Part shown: positions 1 to 9,001 of the stretch, piece by piece
Layout of the letters: every line of letters begins with the position of its first letter
How positions within the stretch are numbered: the first letter of the stretch is position 1
Assembly: GCA_937873165.1 (NCBI GenBank)
Contig: CALMVH010000108.1
Location: 5,326-18,586, forward strand
Origin: an uncultured Rhodospirillales bacterium
GTDB lineage: Bacteria; Pseudomonadota; Alphaproteobacteria; CALMVH01
Length of the DNA: 13,261 bases
Reading direction: 5' to 3'
Position numbers and translations under genes: made by a program
The notes under the pieces: generated by a model
Told to the model about the DNA's origin: nothing
The model's database searches: none
What the model saw: the letters and a program-made list of their open reading frames with translations, nothing else

Positions 1-61
1 CTTTAGACAATCTTCACGGATGCAGCGTAAACCGCACCCTTCCACTTTCCGAGACAACAAC

Positions 62-649
62 ATGGCCAAGACGACCGACAAGAAGCCCAGCCCGAAAGCT
101 TCGGGCGCGCCTGCGATCGAAACAACGACACCAACCGCCACGGGCGCCGGCAACCCGGTGGTCGGCGATCAGGGGGCAACCGCACCTGGCGGACAGGCCC
201 AGCTGATTGTGAATGGGCAGTTCGTAAAAGATCTGTCGTTCGAAAACGCGAATATTCTGCGCATGATGCAGGCGAGCGGTCAGCAGCCGGATGTCAGCAT
301 CGACCTGGGGGTCGACGTACAAGTGATTGCCGAAGATTCCTATGAAGTGTCCCTGCAAATCCATGTCGAAACGAAGCGCGACGGCGTGACCGGATTTATC
401 GTCGAACTGACCTATGCCGGGCTGTTCACCCTGAAAGGCTGGGAAGCCGACCAGATCGAACCCTTGCTGTTCATCGAAGGTCCAAAGCTGCTGTTTCCGT
501 TTGCGCGCATGATCATTTCGAACCTGACCCGGGATGGCGGCCACCCTGCGCTGAACCTGAACCCGATCGATTTCGCCCAGCTCTACCGCCGTCGTTTGCA
601 ACAACAGGCCGCGCAAGCAAGCGAAAAAGCCTCAAGCGCGGTTAACTAA
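62..649 (+). CDS. secB: SecB protein-export chaperone
   Basis: Cytoplasmic tetrameric chaperone that keeps secretory preproteins unfolded and hands them to SecA for export through SecYEG. The 195-residue product matches the SecB fold in order: a strand with FVKDLSFENANI, then the DVSIDLGVDVQV strand, a central block around VELTYAGLFTL, and the C-terminal LLFPFARMII...NLTRDGGHPALNLNPIDF block, which is the most conserved part of the family. The first ~40 residues are a Pro/Ala/Thr/Gly-rich disordered extension before the core. I chose the ATG at 62 (MAKTTDKK) over the in-frame ATG at 20, because the extra 14 residues look like untranslated leader; neither start has a good Shine-Dalgarno. The gene ends 8 bases inside the convergent TupA-like gene. 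Identification is secure; the exact start is not. Confidence 0.93.
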   Translation: MAKTTDKKPSPKASGAPAIETTTPTATGAGNPVVGDQGATAPGGQAQLIVNGQFVKDLSFENANILRMMQASGQQPDVSIDLGVDVQVIAEDSYEVSLQIHVETKRDGVTGFIVELTYAGLFTLKGWEADQIEPLLFIEGPKLLFPFARMIISNLTRDGGHPALNLNPIDFAQLYRRRLQQQAAQASEKASSAVN

Positions 650-1544
650 CCGCTTCGTTACCCTGAACGGCCGGAACGCCCTCTTCCCAGCTAACGGGCA
701 TCGGTCTCCAAAACTTCCCCAACGATATATCGAAGGAGTCCGGCACAAAGGGGTCCATGCCGCTGCCGGGCGTAGATGTCATTTCGCCAAATACGAAACG
801 GTCTGCCGTATCGTAGAAATCGACGCGGACGAAATCGATGTCGCGCCCCAGTAACTCGGCAGCCTTGATCATTTCCGCCAGATGCGGCGGCGGCGGCGGT
901 TGCGTGAGCATCTTCGGAATCGACTGGACCGACACGTCGACCAGCTGCCAGGACCGGTCGAGAAAGGAATGCGACTTGTTCGAAAGCCTTCCCATGATGA
1001 GCAGGATCAGTTCGACGCGGCCATTGAAAACGTGGAATTTATAGTCGGCTGGCGCCAGGCCTGTGCCGTCGTCGATCAGTTCCTCGATCATGATCCGGGG
1101 CTCGAGCTCGCGATAAGCCCGTTCCTTGGTCACGTCGTAGTAATTCAGCGCCAACCACCGTTCGCAGGTCTGAACCAGGGCATGCTCGTCCAGTTTCCCC
1201 TTGTCGGCCACGATCTGCACCCATCCCGATCCATGGGAGGGCTTGACTACAAACCGATCCGGGAGGTCGGCGAACGGTATTGAAGAAGGCTTGGTCGTGA
1301 CGTACAAGAGGGTGGGCAAAACGGCTGGACCCAGGCGGACGGCTACGTAATCGCGGATCTTGTACTTATCGGCAAACAGCGCCAGCCGCGTATCGCGGCT
1401 CAGAATGATTCTTCGAATAATCTTTTCGTTGAATGTCCTGGGCCGCAAGAAGTTCGGAAACCGCCGAAACCGGCGCCGGTATCGTATCGAAAGAACCAGC
1501 CAGTCTGGCATCATTGTCTTAAAGGCGGCCGGTCGCGAAGTCAT
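642..1544 (-). CDS. TupA-like ATP-grasp protein (glycan biosynthesis)
   Basis: A 300-residue protein of the TupA-like ATP-grasp family (Pfam TupA/ATPgrasp_TupA). Relatives occur in capsule, teichuronopeptide and exopolysaccharide loci and probably ligate amino acids to sugar acids or otherwise modify glycans. Visible landmarks are TFNEKI (37-42), DK (59-60), the ATP-binding strand and loop FVVKPSHGSG (98-107), DYKFHVFNG (167-175), RVDFYD (240-245) and the metal-binding FGEMTSTPGSG (252-262). The start is supported by AAAGGA seven bases upstream of the ATG and by a strong promoter-like sequence just before it. An oligoproline stretch (216-220) is encoded by a CGG repeat. It stands alone in its transcription unit, with no glycosyltransferase beside it in the window. 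The family call is firm; the substrate cannot be told. Confidence 0.85.
   Translation of the reverse strand: MTSRPAAFKTMMPDWLVLSIRYRRRFRRFPNFLRPRTFNEKIIRRIILSRDTRLALFADKYKIRDYVAVRLGPAVLPTLLYVTTKPSSIPFADLPDRFVVKPSHGSGWVQIVADKGKLDEHALVQTCERWLALNYYDVTKERAYRELEPRIMIEELIDDGTGLAPADYKFHVFNGRVELILLIMGRLSNKSHSFLDRSWQLVDVSVQSIPKMLTQPPPPPHLAEMIKAAELLGRDIDFVRVDFYDTADRFVFGEMTSTPGSGMDPFVPDSFDISLGKFWRPMPVSWEEGVPAVQGNEAVS
885..899. repeat. (CGG)5 trinucleotide repeat inside the TupA-like gene
   Basis: Five tandem CGG units on the plus strand read as five consecutive CCG proline codons (residues 216-220) of the minus-strand gene. Slippage here would change the number of prolines without breaking the frame. 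Confidence 0.8.
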
Positions 1545-1580
1545 GATTTCCTTTCAGGATATTACAATAAAGACAAAACG

Positions 1581-1610
1581 ATTATCTTGTTCCTTCAATT
1601 CGAAGGTCAA
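1581..1610 (-). promoter_or_regulatory. Sigma-70 promoter candidate for the TupA-like gene
   Basis: On the minus strand TTGACC (1610-1605) and GATAAT (1586-1581) are separated by 18 bases; each matches its consensus hexamer at five of six positions. Transcription would start near 1574, giving a leader of about 30 bases with AAAGGA before the ATG at 1544. The surrounding sequence is AT-rich. The spacer holds an inverted repeat (1592-1606). Confidence 0.6.
1592..1606. promoter_or_regulatory. Inverted repeat in the promoter spacer, possible operator
   Basis: CCTTC and GAAGG form perfect 5-base arms around the 5-base centre AATTC. The repeat lies between the -10 and -35 hexamers of the promoter at 1581-1610, where a repressor would block RNA polymerase. 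Short arms mean it could be chance. Confidence 0.3.
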
Positions 1611-1677
1611 AGGAGAATTTATAGTAATTGAAGTGAAATAAACAGCTTAAGCAGCATCAACCAGGTACGCGGCGATA

Positions 1678-3132
1678 TCAGGCCAGATTCACCAAGGCTT
1701 GTAACAAGTCCGGATAGTAGAAAGAAAACCCTTCCCGCGTCAGCCGTCCAGGCGAAACACGCTGTCCTTCCAGGAGAAGGTCTGCTTGGTGTCCAAGCAG
1801 CAATCGCATCAGCCATCCCGGGATCGATATAAGAGTAGGGCGATGCAAGACTTCGGCCGCGGTCCGATTGAAGTCAAGCTGCCTGACCGCCTGAGGCGCA
1901 GTCAAGTTGTACACGGTTCGCGCGGCACCATGCCGACGACTTACATGAGCGATTGCCCCGATCACATCATCGATGTGTATCCAGGAAATCCACTGCTGAC
2001 CCGAGCCAACCCGTCCAATGCCGCCCAGCCTCACTGGCAACAGCATCATGGGCAATGCGCCGCCCTGCCCGAGTACCAGGCCTAAACGGATCACTACCGC
2101 CGGTATCCCTGCGCGGGTGACTTGGCAGGCTGCCTCTTCCCATGTACGACATAAGTCCGACATGAAGATGGGTTGCGCGGGCATCTCTTCATCTAAAGAT
2201 GTTTCGTCACCCAGCGTTTGTATTCCATAATATCCGATAGCGGACGCTGAAATCAAAACCCTGGGTTTGGTGACGCAATGTTCCAGCCAGGCAACGAGTC
2301 GCCGCGTTGTATCAATACGGCTTTGCACCAGTACATTCCGCCGCCGGGTTGTCCAGCGCACCCCCAAGATACGCGCACCCGCTAAGTTGATTACAACGTC
2401 GAAGGACGCCTCTGGAGGAACATCCTCGATGCCAGCATAACAGCGCACGCGTCCATCGAAATGCCATGCCGCATGGCGAGGCGATCGGGTTACAATATCG
2501 ACGCGATGGCCTTGGGAAAGCAAACTTTGCACGAGCTTGGTACCGATGAAGCCAGTCGCGCCCGTCACTAAAAATTGTTGCCCCTTGGGCCCAAAATCAA
2601 ACGCGATGGGTGTCTTGCCTTGCAGGTGTTTGCGATGCAGGGAAAAAGACGCAAGCAAATCGCGGAGGGAAGACAACCCTACGCCGATACCGCACAACGC
2701 GAGGAACAGGCCAATATATCCTTGTGGACTCCAGTGCAGTCCAGTGGGCCTTGTAATCCAAACAGCGCAATTCATGACCAGCAACGCTATGAAAGCTCCA
2801 CCGTTGATGGCAAGCACGGTATGGGTGACACGTTCAGTAGCGGGCAGCAATCGGGTTCGGTCTTCGATCACAAAATCCCATAAGGTGAGGCCGATCTCGA
2901 TGGTAAACGCCGCAACCAGCACGACAGACCACGCCCCATCCCAATCCCATGAAGAAAGACCGATGAACAACAGGCTGTAAATCGCGGCACGAATTGCATG
3001 AATACGCAGTTCAAGCCGCGCTGTGCCGCGCCGCGGCAGCGCTTCGGTCAATTCGTGATGATAGACCGTGTCAAAAGCGCCGAGACAGCCCTGAATGGCC
3101 ATCAGGATCAAGGCTATGCGATGACTATCCAT
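1678..3132 (-). CDS. Membrane-module fused TIGR01777/YfcH-type SDR oxidoreductase
   Basis: A 484-residue two-part protein. Residues 1-165 are a membrane module with about five hydrophobic segments (near 5-22, 47-61, 66-86, 103-126, 137-155), carrying the FDTVYHHELTE motif (20-30) and LWDFVIEDRTRLLPATERVTH-like loop (84-104) seen in a family of uncharacterised membrane proteins. Residues ~186-484 form an extended short-chain dehydrogenase of the TIGR01777 (YfcH/SDR39U1) family: nucleotide-binding TGATGFIG (190-197), INLAGA (248-253), SASAIGYYG (295-303), RLGLVLG (349-355), WISWIHIDD (381-389) and the C-terminal EGQRVSPGRL signature. It likely works as an NAD(P)-dependent enzyme anchored at the inner membrane; the substrate is unknown. 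It starts 12 bases after the DUF4166 stop, with AGAGG before the ATG, so the two are probably co-transcribed. Base composition is lower in GC than in rpoD and dnaG. Confidence 0.85.
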   Translation of the reverse strand: MDSHRIALILMAIQGCLGAFDTVYHHELTEALPRRGTARLELRIHAIRAAIYSLLFIGLSSWDWDGAWSVVLVAAFTIEIGLTLWDFVIEDRTRLLPATERVTHTVLAINGGAFIALLVMNCAVWITRPTGLHWSPQGYIGLFLALCGIGVGLSSLRDLLASFSLHRKHLQGKTPIAFDFGPKGQQFLVTGATGFIGTKLVQSLLSQGHRVDIVTRSPRHAAWHFDGRVRCYAGIEDVPPEASFDVVINLAGARILGVRWTTRRRNVLVQSRIDTTRRLVAWLEHCVTKPRVLISASAIGYYGIQTLGDETSLDEEMPAQPIFMSDLCRTWEEAACQVTRAGIPAVVIRLGLVLGQGGALPMMLLPVRLGGIGRVGSGQQWISWIHIDDVIGAIAHVSRRHGAARTVYNLTAPQAVRQLDFNRTAAEVLHRPTLISIPGWLMRLLLGHQADLLLEGQRVSPGRLTREGFSFYYPDLLQALVNLA

Positions 3133-3144
3133 GGCGGCCTCTGG

Positions 3145-3756
3145 TCATATTTCCTGAAAAACTCCCGCCTGCCAGAATGTCCTTCCGAACAGGCAATGCC
3201 GTATCTCGATACGGATCGAAAACCGGGACGGGTCTTCGTTACGATGAGACAAGAAGGTAGTGCCTGGCGTCAGGATCGATGGAATAGGCATGCGAAACAA
3301 TTTCATGTTCCAGAAGTAACCGTCACTCGTAAAATGAAGGTTACCGCCCTCGACATGCAGCCGCAGCTTCATGCCTAGTCCAAACCCGACATATTCCAAA
3401 ATCTCGCCCTTCTTGCCTTCCAGCATGTAAGACGTGAAGCGGACGGCATGACGACCGTTCAGCCGGTAGATGCGCTTCTTGTAAAGACGGGGTGAAGAGG
3501 GACATGTGCAGACCTGGATGTCGACAGGAACACCCTGGTCACAAATGGGAATGAGAGCGCCGTGCAGAAACGGCTGAGCAAGCCAGCCGATCACCCGTCC
3601 TATACGCGAACAGCCCAGTTCGTCGAGAGTACCGGTGTAGGATAACGGCTTTCCGATATACGGCCGCCTGCCAAAACGTTGCCGAATATCAGGGTGCAGG
3701 TTCCGCCATTCCGAACCGAGTGTTCTCGCAAATAACTCGCCTTCGGAGGACGGCAT
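3145..3756 (-). CDS. DUF4166 domain protein
   Basis: A 203-residue protein that I assign to DUF4166 from its pattern: an N-terminal LFARTLGSEWRNLHPDIRQRF helix region (8-28), a central RIGRVIGWLAQPF segment (51-63), then alternating strands with GLGMKLRLHVEGGNLHF (126-142), MPIP (156-159) and RFSIRIEI (178-185), ending in the short LFGRTFWQAGVF motif (189-200). No catalytic motif is apparent; the family is of unknown function and is often found next to, or fused with, dehydrogenases. Here it precedes the membrane SDR by 12 bases, which fits a functional pair. It follows rpoD by 21 bases with no terminator in between, so it may also be transcribed from the rpoD promoter. The Shine-Dalgarno is weak (AGG about 8 bases from the ATG). 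Confidence 0.75.
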   Translation of the reverse strand: MPSSEGELFARTLGSEWRNLHPDIRQRFGRRPYIGKPLSYTGTLDELGCSRIGRVIGWLAQPFLHGALIPICDQGVPVDIQVCTCPSSPRLYKKRIYRLNGRHAVRFTSYMLEGKKGEILEYVGFGLGMKLRLHVEGGNLHFTSDGYFWNMKLFRMPIPSILTPGTTFLSHRNEDPSRFSIRIEIRHCLFGRTFWQAGVFQEI

Positions 3757-3777
3757 GAATACGCCTGGACAGAAGTC

Positions 3778-5796
<2,019 letters not shown>

Positions 5797-5944
5797 GCGT
5801 ATAAGACCTCGCGCGGGGGTATGGAGAACGCTTGACCCGCAAACCGTTTCGCTTGAAAATTCGTTCTAGCGGGAGACCGTTAACAGGTAAATAACTTAGA
5901 GTCTCGGTCGCTCCGATCCAAAATAGATCAATCGGGATCGTCGG
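5797..5944. other. Intergenic region between dnaG and rpoD
   Basis: This 148-base gap holds the final codons of the displaced ancestral dnaG frame (its TGA is at 5928-5930) and the rpoD leader. I see no convincing -35/-10 pair on the minus strand. An imperfect hairpin (arms at 5914-5919 and 5935-5940, 15-base loop) has no following T-run and is not a convincing terminator, so dnaG and rpoD may be co-transcribed. Confidence 0.4.
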
Positions 5945-6145
5945 CTAGGGCAACCAGCTTTTGATGTTCGGCATGCAGCGCCACCATGCGCGTCCACGCC
6001 GACTCCTCCCATGCGCTTCCGACCTCCAGGGCCGCTTCCCTGATTTCTTACTGCACGATCGTGGCGTTGGCCAGCGGGAACACCCTGATCCAGTTGCCCT
6101 TGACCTGCTCGCGGGGCCCGGCGGCCGGCGCCCCCGCGCGGTGCC
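5928..6145 (-). other. Displaced ancestral 3' end of dnaG
   Basis: In the -1 frame relative to the open dnaG frame the DNA reads GPREQVKGNWIRVFPLANA, TIVQ, stop TAA (6048-6050), then EIREAALEVG, SAWEESAWTRM and VALHAEHQKLVALADDPD with a TGA at 5928-5930. This helix-forming, ordinary amino-acid mix is what a primase C-terminal helicase-binding domain should look like, whereas the open frame gives an Arg-rich tail. The shift must lie between about 6145 and 6115. Two lesions (one indel and one nonsense codon) are needed to explain it. Confidence 0.7.
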
Positions 6146-7750
6146 CTTCTGCCGCAGCATCTCCAAGGCCGCCGAATGCCCCTCGTCATGCAGCCGCAAA
6201 TGCAATTCATTATCTTCGAAATCGACCTGCGTGTGGAAGAAATGCAGCATGGCGCCATGCAGGTCGGCCAAAGCCCTGGGGATATCGCTGCCTTCCGCCA
6301 GCAACGAGAATTCATGAAGGAAATCCGCGCCCAGTTCGGGCCGGTTCATCATCACCGCCATCAGCGCCTTGAAGCGCGTCAGTTCGGGCTTTGGCGGGCG
6401 GCGCGCAGGCTTGTTTTCCGCCGCCTTTGCCTTGCCCTTGCCAGCTGGCGTCCAGACAGGCTTTTGCCAGGCGGCGTAGCTCGCCTCGCGCAATCGCCGC
6501 TGCATGTCGCGCGCATACAGTTCGCGTACGCTGCGGCTGCCGATCCGCTCGACCCGCCCCATCAGATCCATCTTCAGACCTGCCTGCTCCTCGGGGCTTT
6601 TGCCGGGATGAGCGGCGTTGGTCGAGCGCCACAGCATGTCCGCCAGGGGGATCGTCTCATCCAGCACCTTTGCCATGGCCTCGGCGCCGTTTGTCTTCAC
6701 CAGCGAGTCCGGGTCGTCCCCCTGCGGCATGAAGGCGATCTTCAGGGTGTGATCGGGCTTCAGGATCGGCAGCACGCGCTCGACCGCGCGTTCCGCGGCC
6801 TGTTGCCCGGCCTTGTCGCCGTCCAAGCACAGGATCGGCGCGCGAACGCCCGACGGGATCAAGCGCCACAGTTCCTCGATCTGCGCCTCGGTCAAGGCCG
6901 TGCCCATGGGGGCCACCGCGCCGGTGAACCCAGCACGGTTCAGCGCGATCACGTCCATGTAGCCCTCGGCCACGATCACCGGCCTACCTTCTGCCGCCGC
7001 CAGGCGCGCGCGGGGCAGGCCATACAGCGTTTCGCCCTTGTGGAAAAGCGCATGCTCGGGCGAGTTTATGTATTTCGGCCCTTCCTCGCCCATGCGCCGC
7101 GCGCCGAAGGCGATTGGACGGCCCCGCCGATCCGCCACGGGAAACATGATCCGGTCTCGAAAAAACGAGTAAACGCGCTTGTTGTCCTCGGACCGCCGCA
7201 ACAATCCCAGATCGATCAGGTCCGGCTCCTGCGCGCCCTTGTCCAGCATCGCGGTACGCAGCGCCTGTGCATCGGCTGGCGCGTAGCCAAGCCGGAAGCT
7301 GTCGATGGCGGCATCGTCCAGCCCGCGCCCGTACAGGTATTCCAGGGCCGGCCGTCCTGGCGGCTTGCGCAATTCTTCCGCGAACCACGATGCCGCGGTT
7401 TCAAGGATTTCATGCTGGGTCTTCTGCGCCTCGTATCGTTGCCGCTCCTGCTCGGTCGGCTTTGGAACCTCCAGCCCGGCTTCCAAGGCCAGCGCCTCCA
7501 CCGCTTCCAGAAACGACAGGTTGTCGTGGCGCATCACAAACCCGACCGCGTCGCCATGCGCCCCGCAGCCGAAGCAATGGAAGAAGCCCTTCTGGTCATT
7601 GACGTAGAAGCTGGGCGTCTTTTCCTTGTGGAACGGACAGGGCGTTTTCCACTCGCGCCCGGCCCGCTGCAGCTTCATCTTGCGCCCGACCAGCCCCGAC
7701 AGCGGCACGCGCGCGCGGATCTCGTCAAGGAACTGCGGGGGAAAAGCCAT
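5945..7750 (-). CDS. dnaG: DNA primase DnaG with an altered C-terminus
   Basis: Primase that makes RNA primers for replication. The open frame gives 601 residues. Present and intact are the CHC2 zinc finger (C38, H41, C59, C62), the RNA-polymerase core with YSFFRDRIMFPV (194-205) and FGARRM (215-220), and the Toprim catalytic residues AEGYMDV (261-267), CLDGDKAG (308-315) and DDPDSL (345-350). From about residue 536 the sequence turns into a low-complexity Arg/Pro/Ser/Trp-rich tail unlike a DnaG helicase-binding domain. The expected coding sequence continues in the -1 frame to 5928, but carries a TAA at 6048-6050. The catalytic part should work; the DnaB-interacting end is doubtful. There is no Shine-Dalgarno before the ATG, and the start is fixed by the N-terminal zinc domain. 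The true biological end may differ if the sequence has an indel error. Confidence 0.9.
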   Translation of the reverse strand: MAFPPQFLDEIRARVPLSGLVGRKMKLQRAGREWKTPCPFHKEKTPSFYVNDQKGFFHCFGCGAHGDAVGFVMRHDNLSFLEAVEALALEAGLEVPKPTEQERQRYEAQKTQHEILETAASWFAEELRKPPGRPALEYLYGRGLDDAAIDSFRLGYAPADAQALRTAMLDKGAQEPDLIDLGLLRRSEDNKRVYSFFRDRIMFPVADRRGRPIAFGARRMGEEGPKYINSPEHALFHKGETLYGLPRARLAAAEGRPVIVAEGYMDVIALNRAGFTGAVAPMGTALTEAQIEELWRLIPSGVRAPILCLDGDKAGQQAAERAVERVLPILKPDHTLKIAFMPQGDDPDSLVKTNGAEAMAKVLDETIPLADMLWRSTNAAHPGKSPEEQAGLKMDLMGRVERIGSRSVRELYARDMQRRLREASYAAWQKPVWTPAGKGKAKAAENKPARRPPKPELTRFKALMAVMMNRPELGADFLHEFSLLAEGSDIPRALADLHGAMLHFFHTQVDFEDNELHLRLHDEGHSAALEMLRQKGTARGRRPPGPASRSRATGSGCSRWPTPRSCSKKSGKRPWRSEAHGRSRRGRAWWRCMPNIKSWLP

Positions 7751-7755
7751 GGGGT

Positions 7756-7785
7756 TTTATAACGCCTTCCGGCAAGCCGGGAAAA
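7756..7785 (-). promoter_or_regulatory. -10-like TATAAA immediately before dnaG, possible leaderless start
   Basis: TATAAA occupies 7761-7756 on the minus strand, and only five bases (ACCCC) separate it from the dnaG ATG at 7750. A transcript begun from it would start at or next to the A of the ATG. The -35 is weak (TTTTCC at 7785-7780, 18-base spacer). A palindromic CCGGCAAGCCGG (7769-7780) sits in the spacer and could be an operator or a weak hairpin after hipA. No Shine-Dalgarno is present. Confidence 0.35.
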
Positions 7786-7794
7786 GCCGATTGC

Positions 7795-8979
7795 CTATCC
7801 AGCCGGTTCGCAGCTGCCCGATTGGCCCTGAAGGGCTTTGAGACGGCTGGTCAGGTCGGCGACCCGCGCTTGTACGGCGCCGGCCTCGAGTCCCGCCTCG
7901 CCTGCCATCCTGCGCCAATGGGCTTCACCTATGGCACCCAACCGGGTTTCGCCGCCGATCGCCATGGACAGCCTCATGTCGGCGCGGGCGGTTCCAACCG
8001 GCATTGGGATGGTAGTCAGGTCGTAGAGCGGGGCCAGACGCACGCTGTTGCCGGGACCGATCAATAGAGAATAGTTCTTGGCATGCGCGTCGGTGTTGCC
8101 GATCAGCCAGTTGAAAATAACGCCATCGACAAAGCGGTCGACGTCCTGTTCCGGGCAGCTTGAAACACAACGTATAAGTTCCGCGATCTCGCGCACACCC
8201 GGACCGCCGTCGCGTTCGTACTTTTGGTAAGCCCAGCGGCCCAGCGCCTGACACATGTCCTCCATGTGAACGCGCTTCCAGGGGCCGGAGCCTTCCCGTA
8301 CCCTGTCGAACCGTTCGACCGCCAAAGCCAGCTGATCCTCGAAATACACGATCCGGGAACGGGCGGTTTTCATCCCGAGCGCCCGTGCCTGATCCAGGCG
8401 GGCATGCTCGTTTTCTTCCTCGTCGGCATGGGTCTCAAGCTTTAGAATATGGGTGGTCGGCAGGCCATCGGGCGGCACGCCCCAGCGCGTTCCATCGAAG
8501 AACAGGGATAGTTTCGGGTGCGCTCCCGCCAACGTCGCCTGCGAGGGGTCCCCATCCTCGCGCCAGGCGGACGGATCACCCTGCATGTGGCGCAAGCGGG
8601 CGGCGACATCCGCATCGGTCAGCCAGCGCACGCCCTGGTAGCCGGCACTCTGGAATGGGTGTTCACCAAAGCAGACAGCGCCGGCGCAGTCGGCGCCGAC
8701 GCTGGCCAGGGTTGCAAAGACATCCTGCGGCGGCAGGTGGAAATGGCTCGCCCAGCCTCCAACAATCTCGCGGCTGTCCGGCAAGAGGTTCCACAGCCAT
8801 GGCTGGATGACCTCCGGACCATGAAGCTCCCTCGAGAGCGGCATGGATACCGACAGCGGATAGGCCAACGGATCGTCCTGCCATGACGACAGATAGCGGA
8901 ATTCCAGCCGGCCCTCGTGATCGCGCAGAACCGTGCCTGCCGCCTTGCCGTCCAGCAGAACCGGAAGAGTTTCGGTCAC
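7795..8979 (-). CDS. HipA-family serine/threonine kinase (orphan toxin candidate)
   Basis: A 394-residue protein with the complete HipA layout: N-subdomain with PLSVSMPLS (41-49) and FATLASVGADCAGAV (88-102), Gly-rich loop ATLAGAHPKLSLF (148-160), ATP-lysine strand HILKLE (177-182), ERFDR (222-226), HMEDMCQALG (239-248), catalytic GNTDAHAKN (294-302, D298 and N302) and metal-binding LAPLYDLT (315-322). Kinase residues look intact. T149 falls where E. coli HipA has the autophosphorylated Ser150. HipA kinases typically phosphorylate an aminoacyl-tRNA synthetase and cause growth arrest. No hipB-like helix-turn-helix gene adjoins it: upstream is ino1 (22-base gap) and downstream dnaG (44-base gap). 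Start is GTG at 8979 with no clear Shine-Dalgarno. It may be a domesticated regulator rather than a classical toxin. Confidence 0.88.
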   Translation of the reverse strand: MTETLPVLLDGKAAGTVLRDHEGRLEFRYLSSWQDDPLAYPLSVSMPLSRELHGPEVIQPWLWNLLPDSREIVGGWASHFHLPPQDVFATLASVGADCAGAVCFGEHPFQSAGYQGVRWLTDADVAARLRHMQGDPSAWREDGDPSQATLAGAHPKLSLFFDGTRWGVPPDGLPTTHILKLETHADEEENEHARLDQARALGMKTARSRIVYFEDQLALAVERFDRVREGSGPWKRVHMEDMCQALGRWAYQKYERDGGPGVREIAELIRCVSSCPEQDVDRFVDGVIFNWLIGNTDAHAKNYSLLIGPGNSVRLAPLYDLTTIPMPVGTARADMRLSMAIGGETRLGAIGEAHWRRMAGEAGLEAGAVQARVADLTSRLKALQGQSGSCEPAG

Positions 8980-9001
8980 CGGAGTGCCGTCGCCCGAACC
9001 G

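Noticed and set aside
1360..1641. Small plus-strand open frame across the start of the TupA-like gene
   Set aside because: Covers the opposite gene's start and promoter; basic, with no domain or ribosome-binding site support.
5914..5940. Possible terminator after dnaG
   Set aside because: Six-base arms with a 15-base loop and no T-run after it on the minus strand.
6176..7762. Long plus-strand open frame (528 codons) opposite dnaG
   Set aside because: It is antisense to a clear primase gene, its translation is rich in His, Arg, Gln and Leu with no recognisable domain, and such frames are common opposite GC-rich genes.
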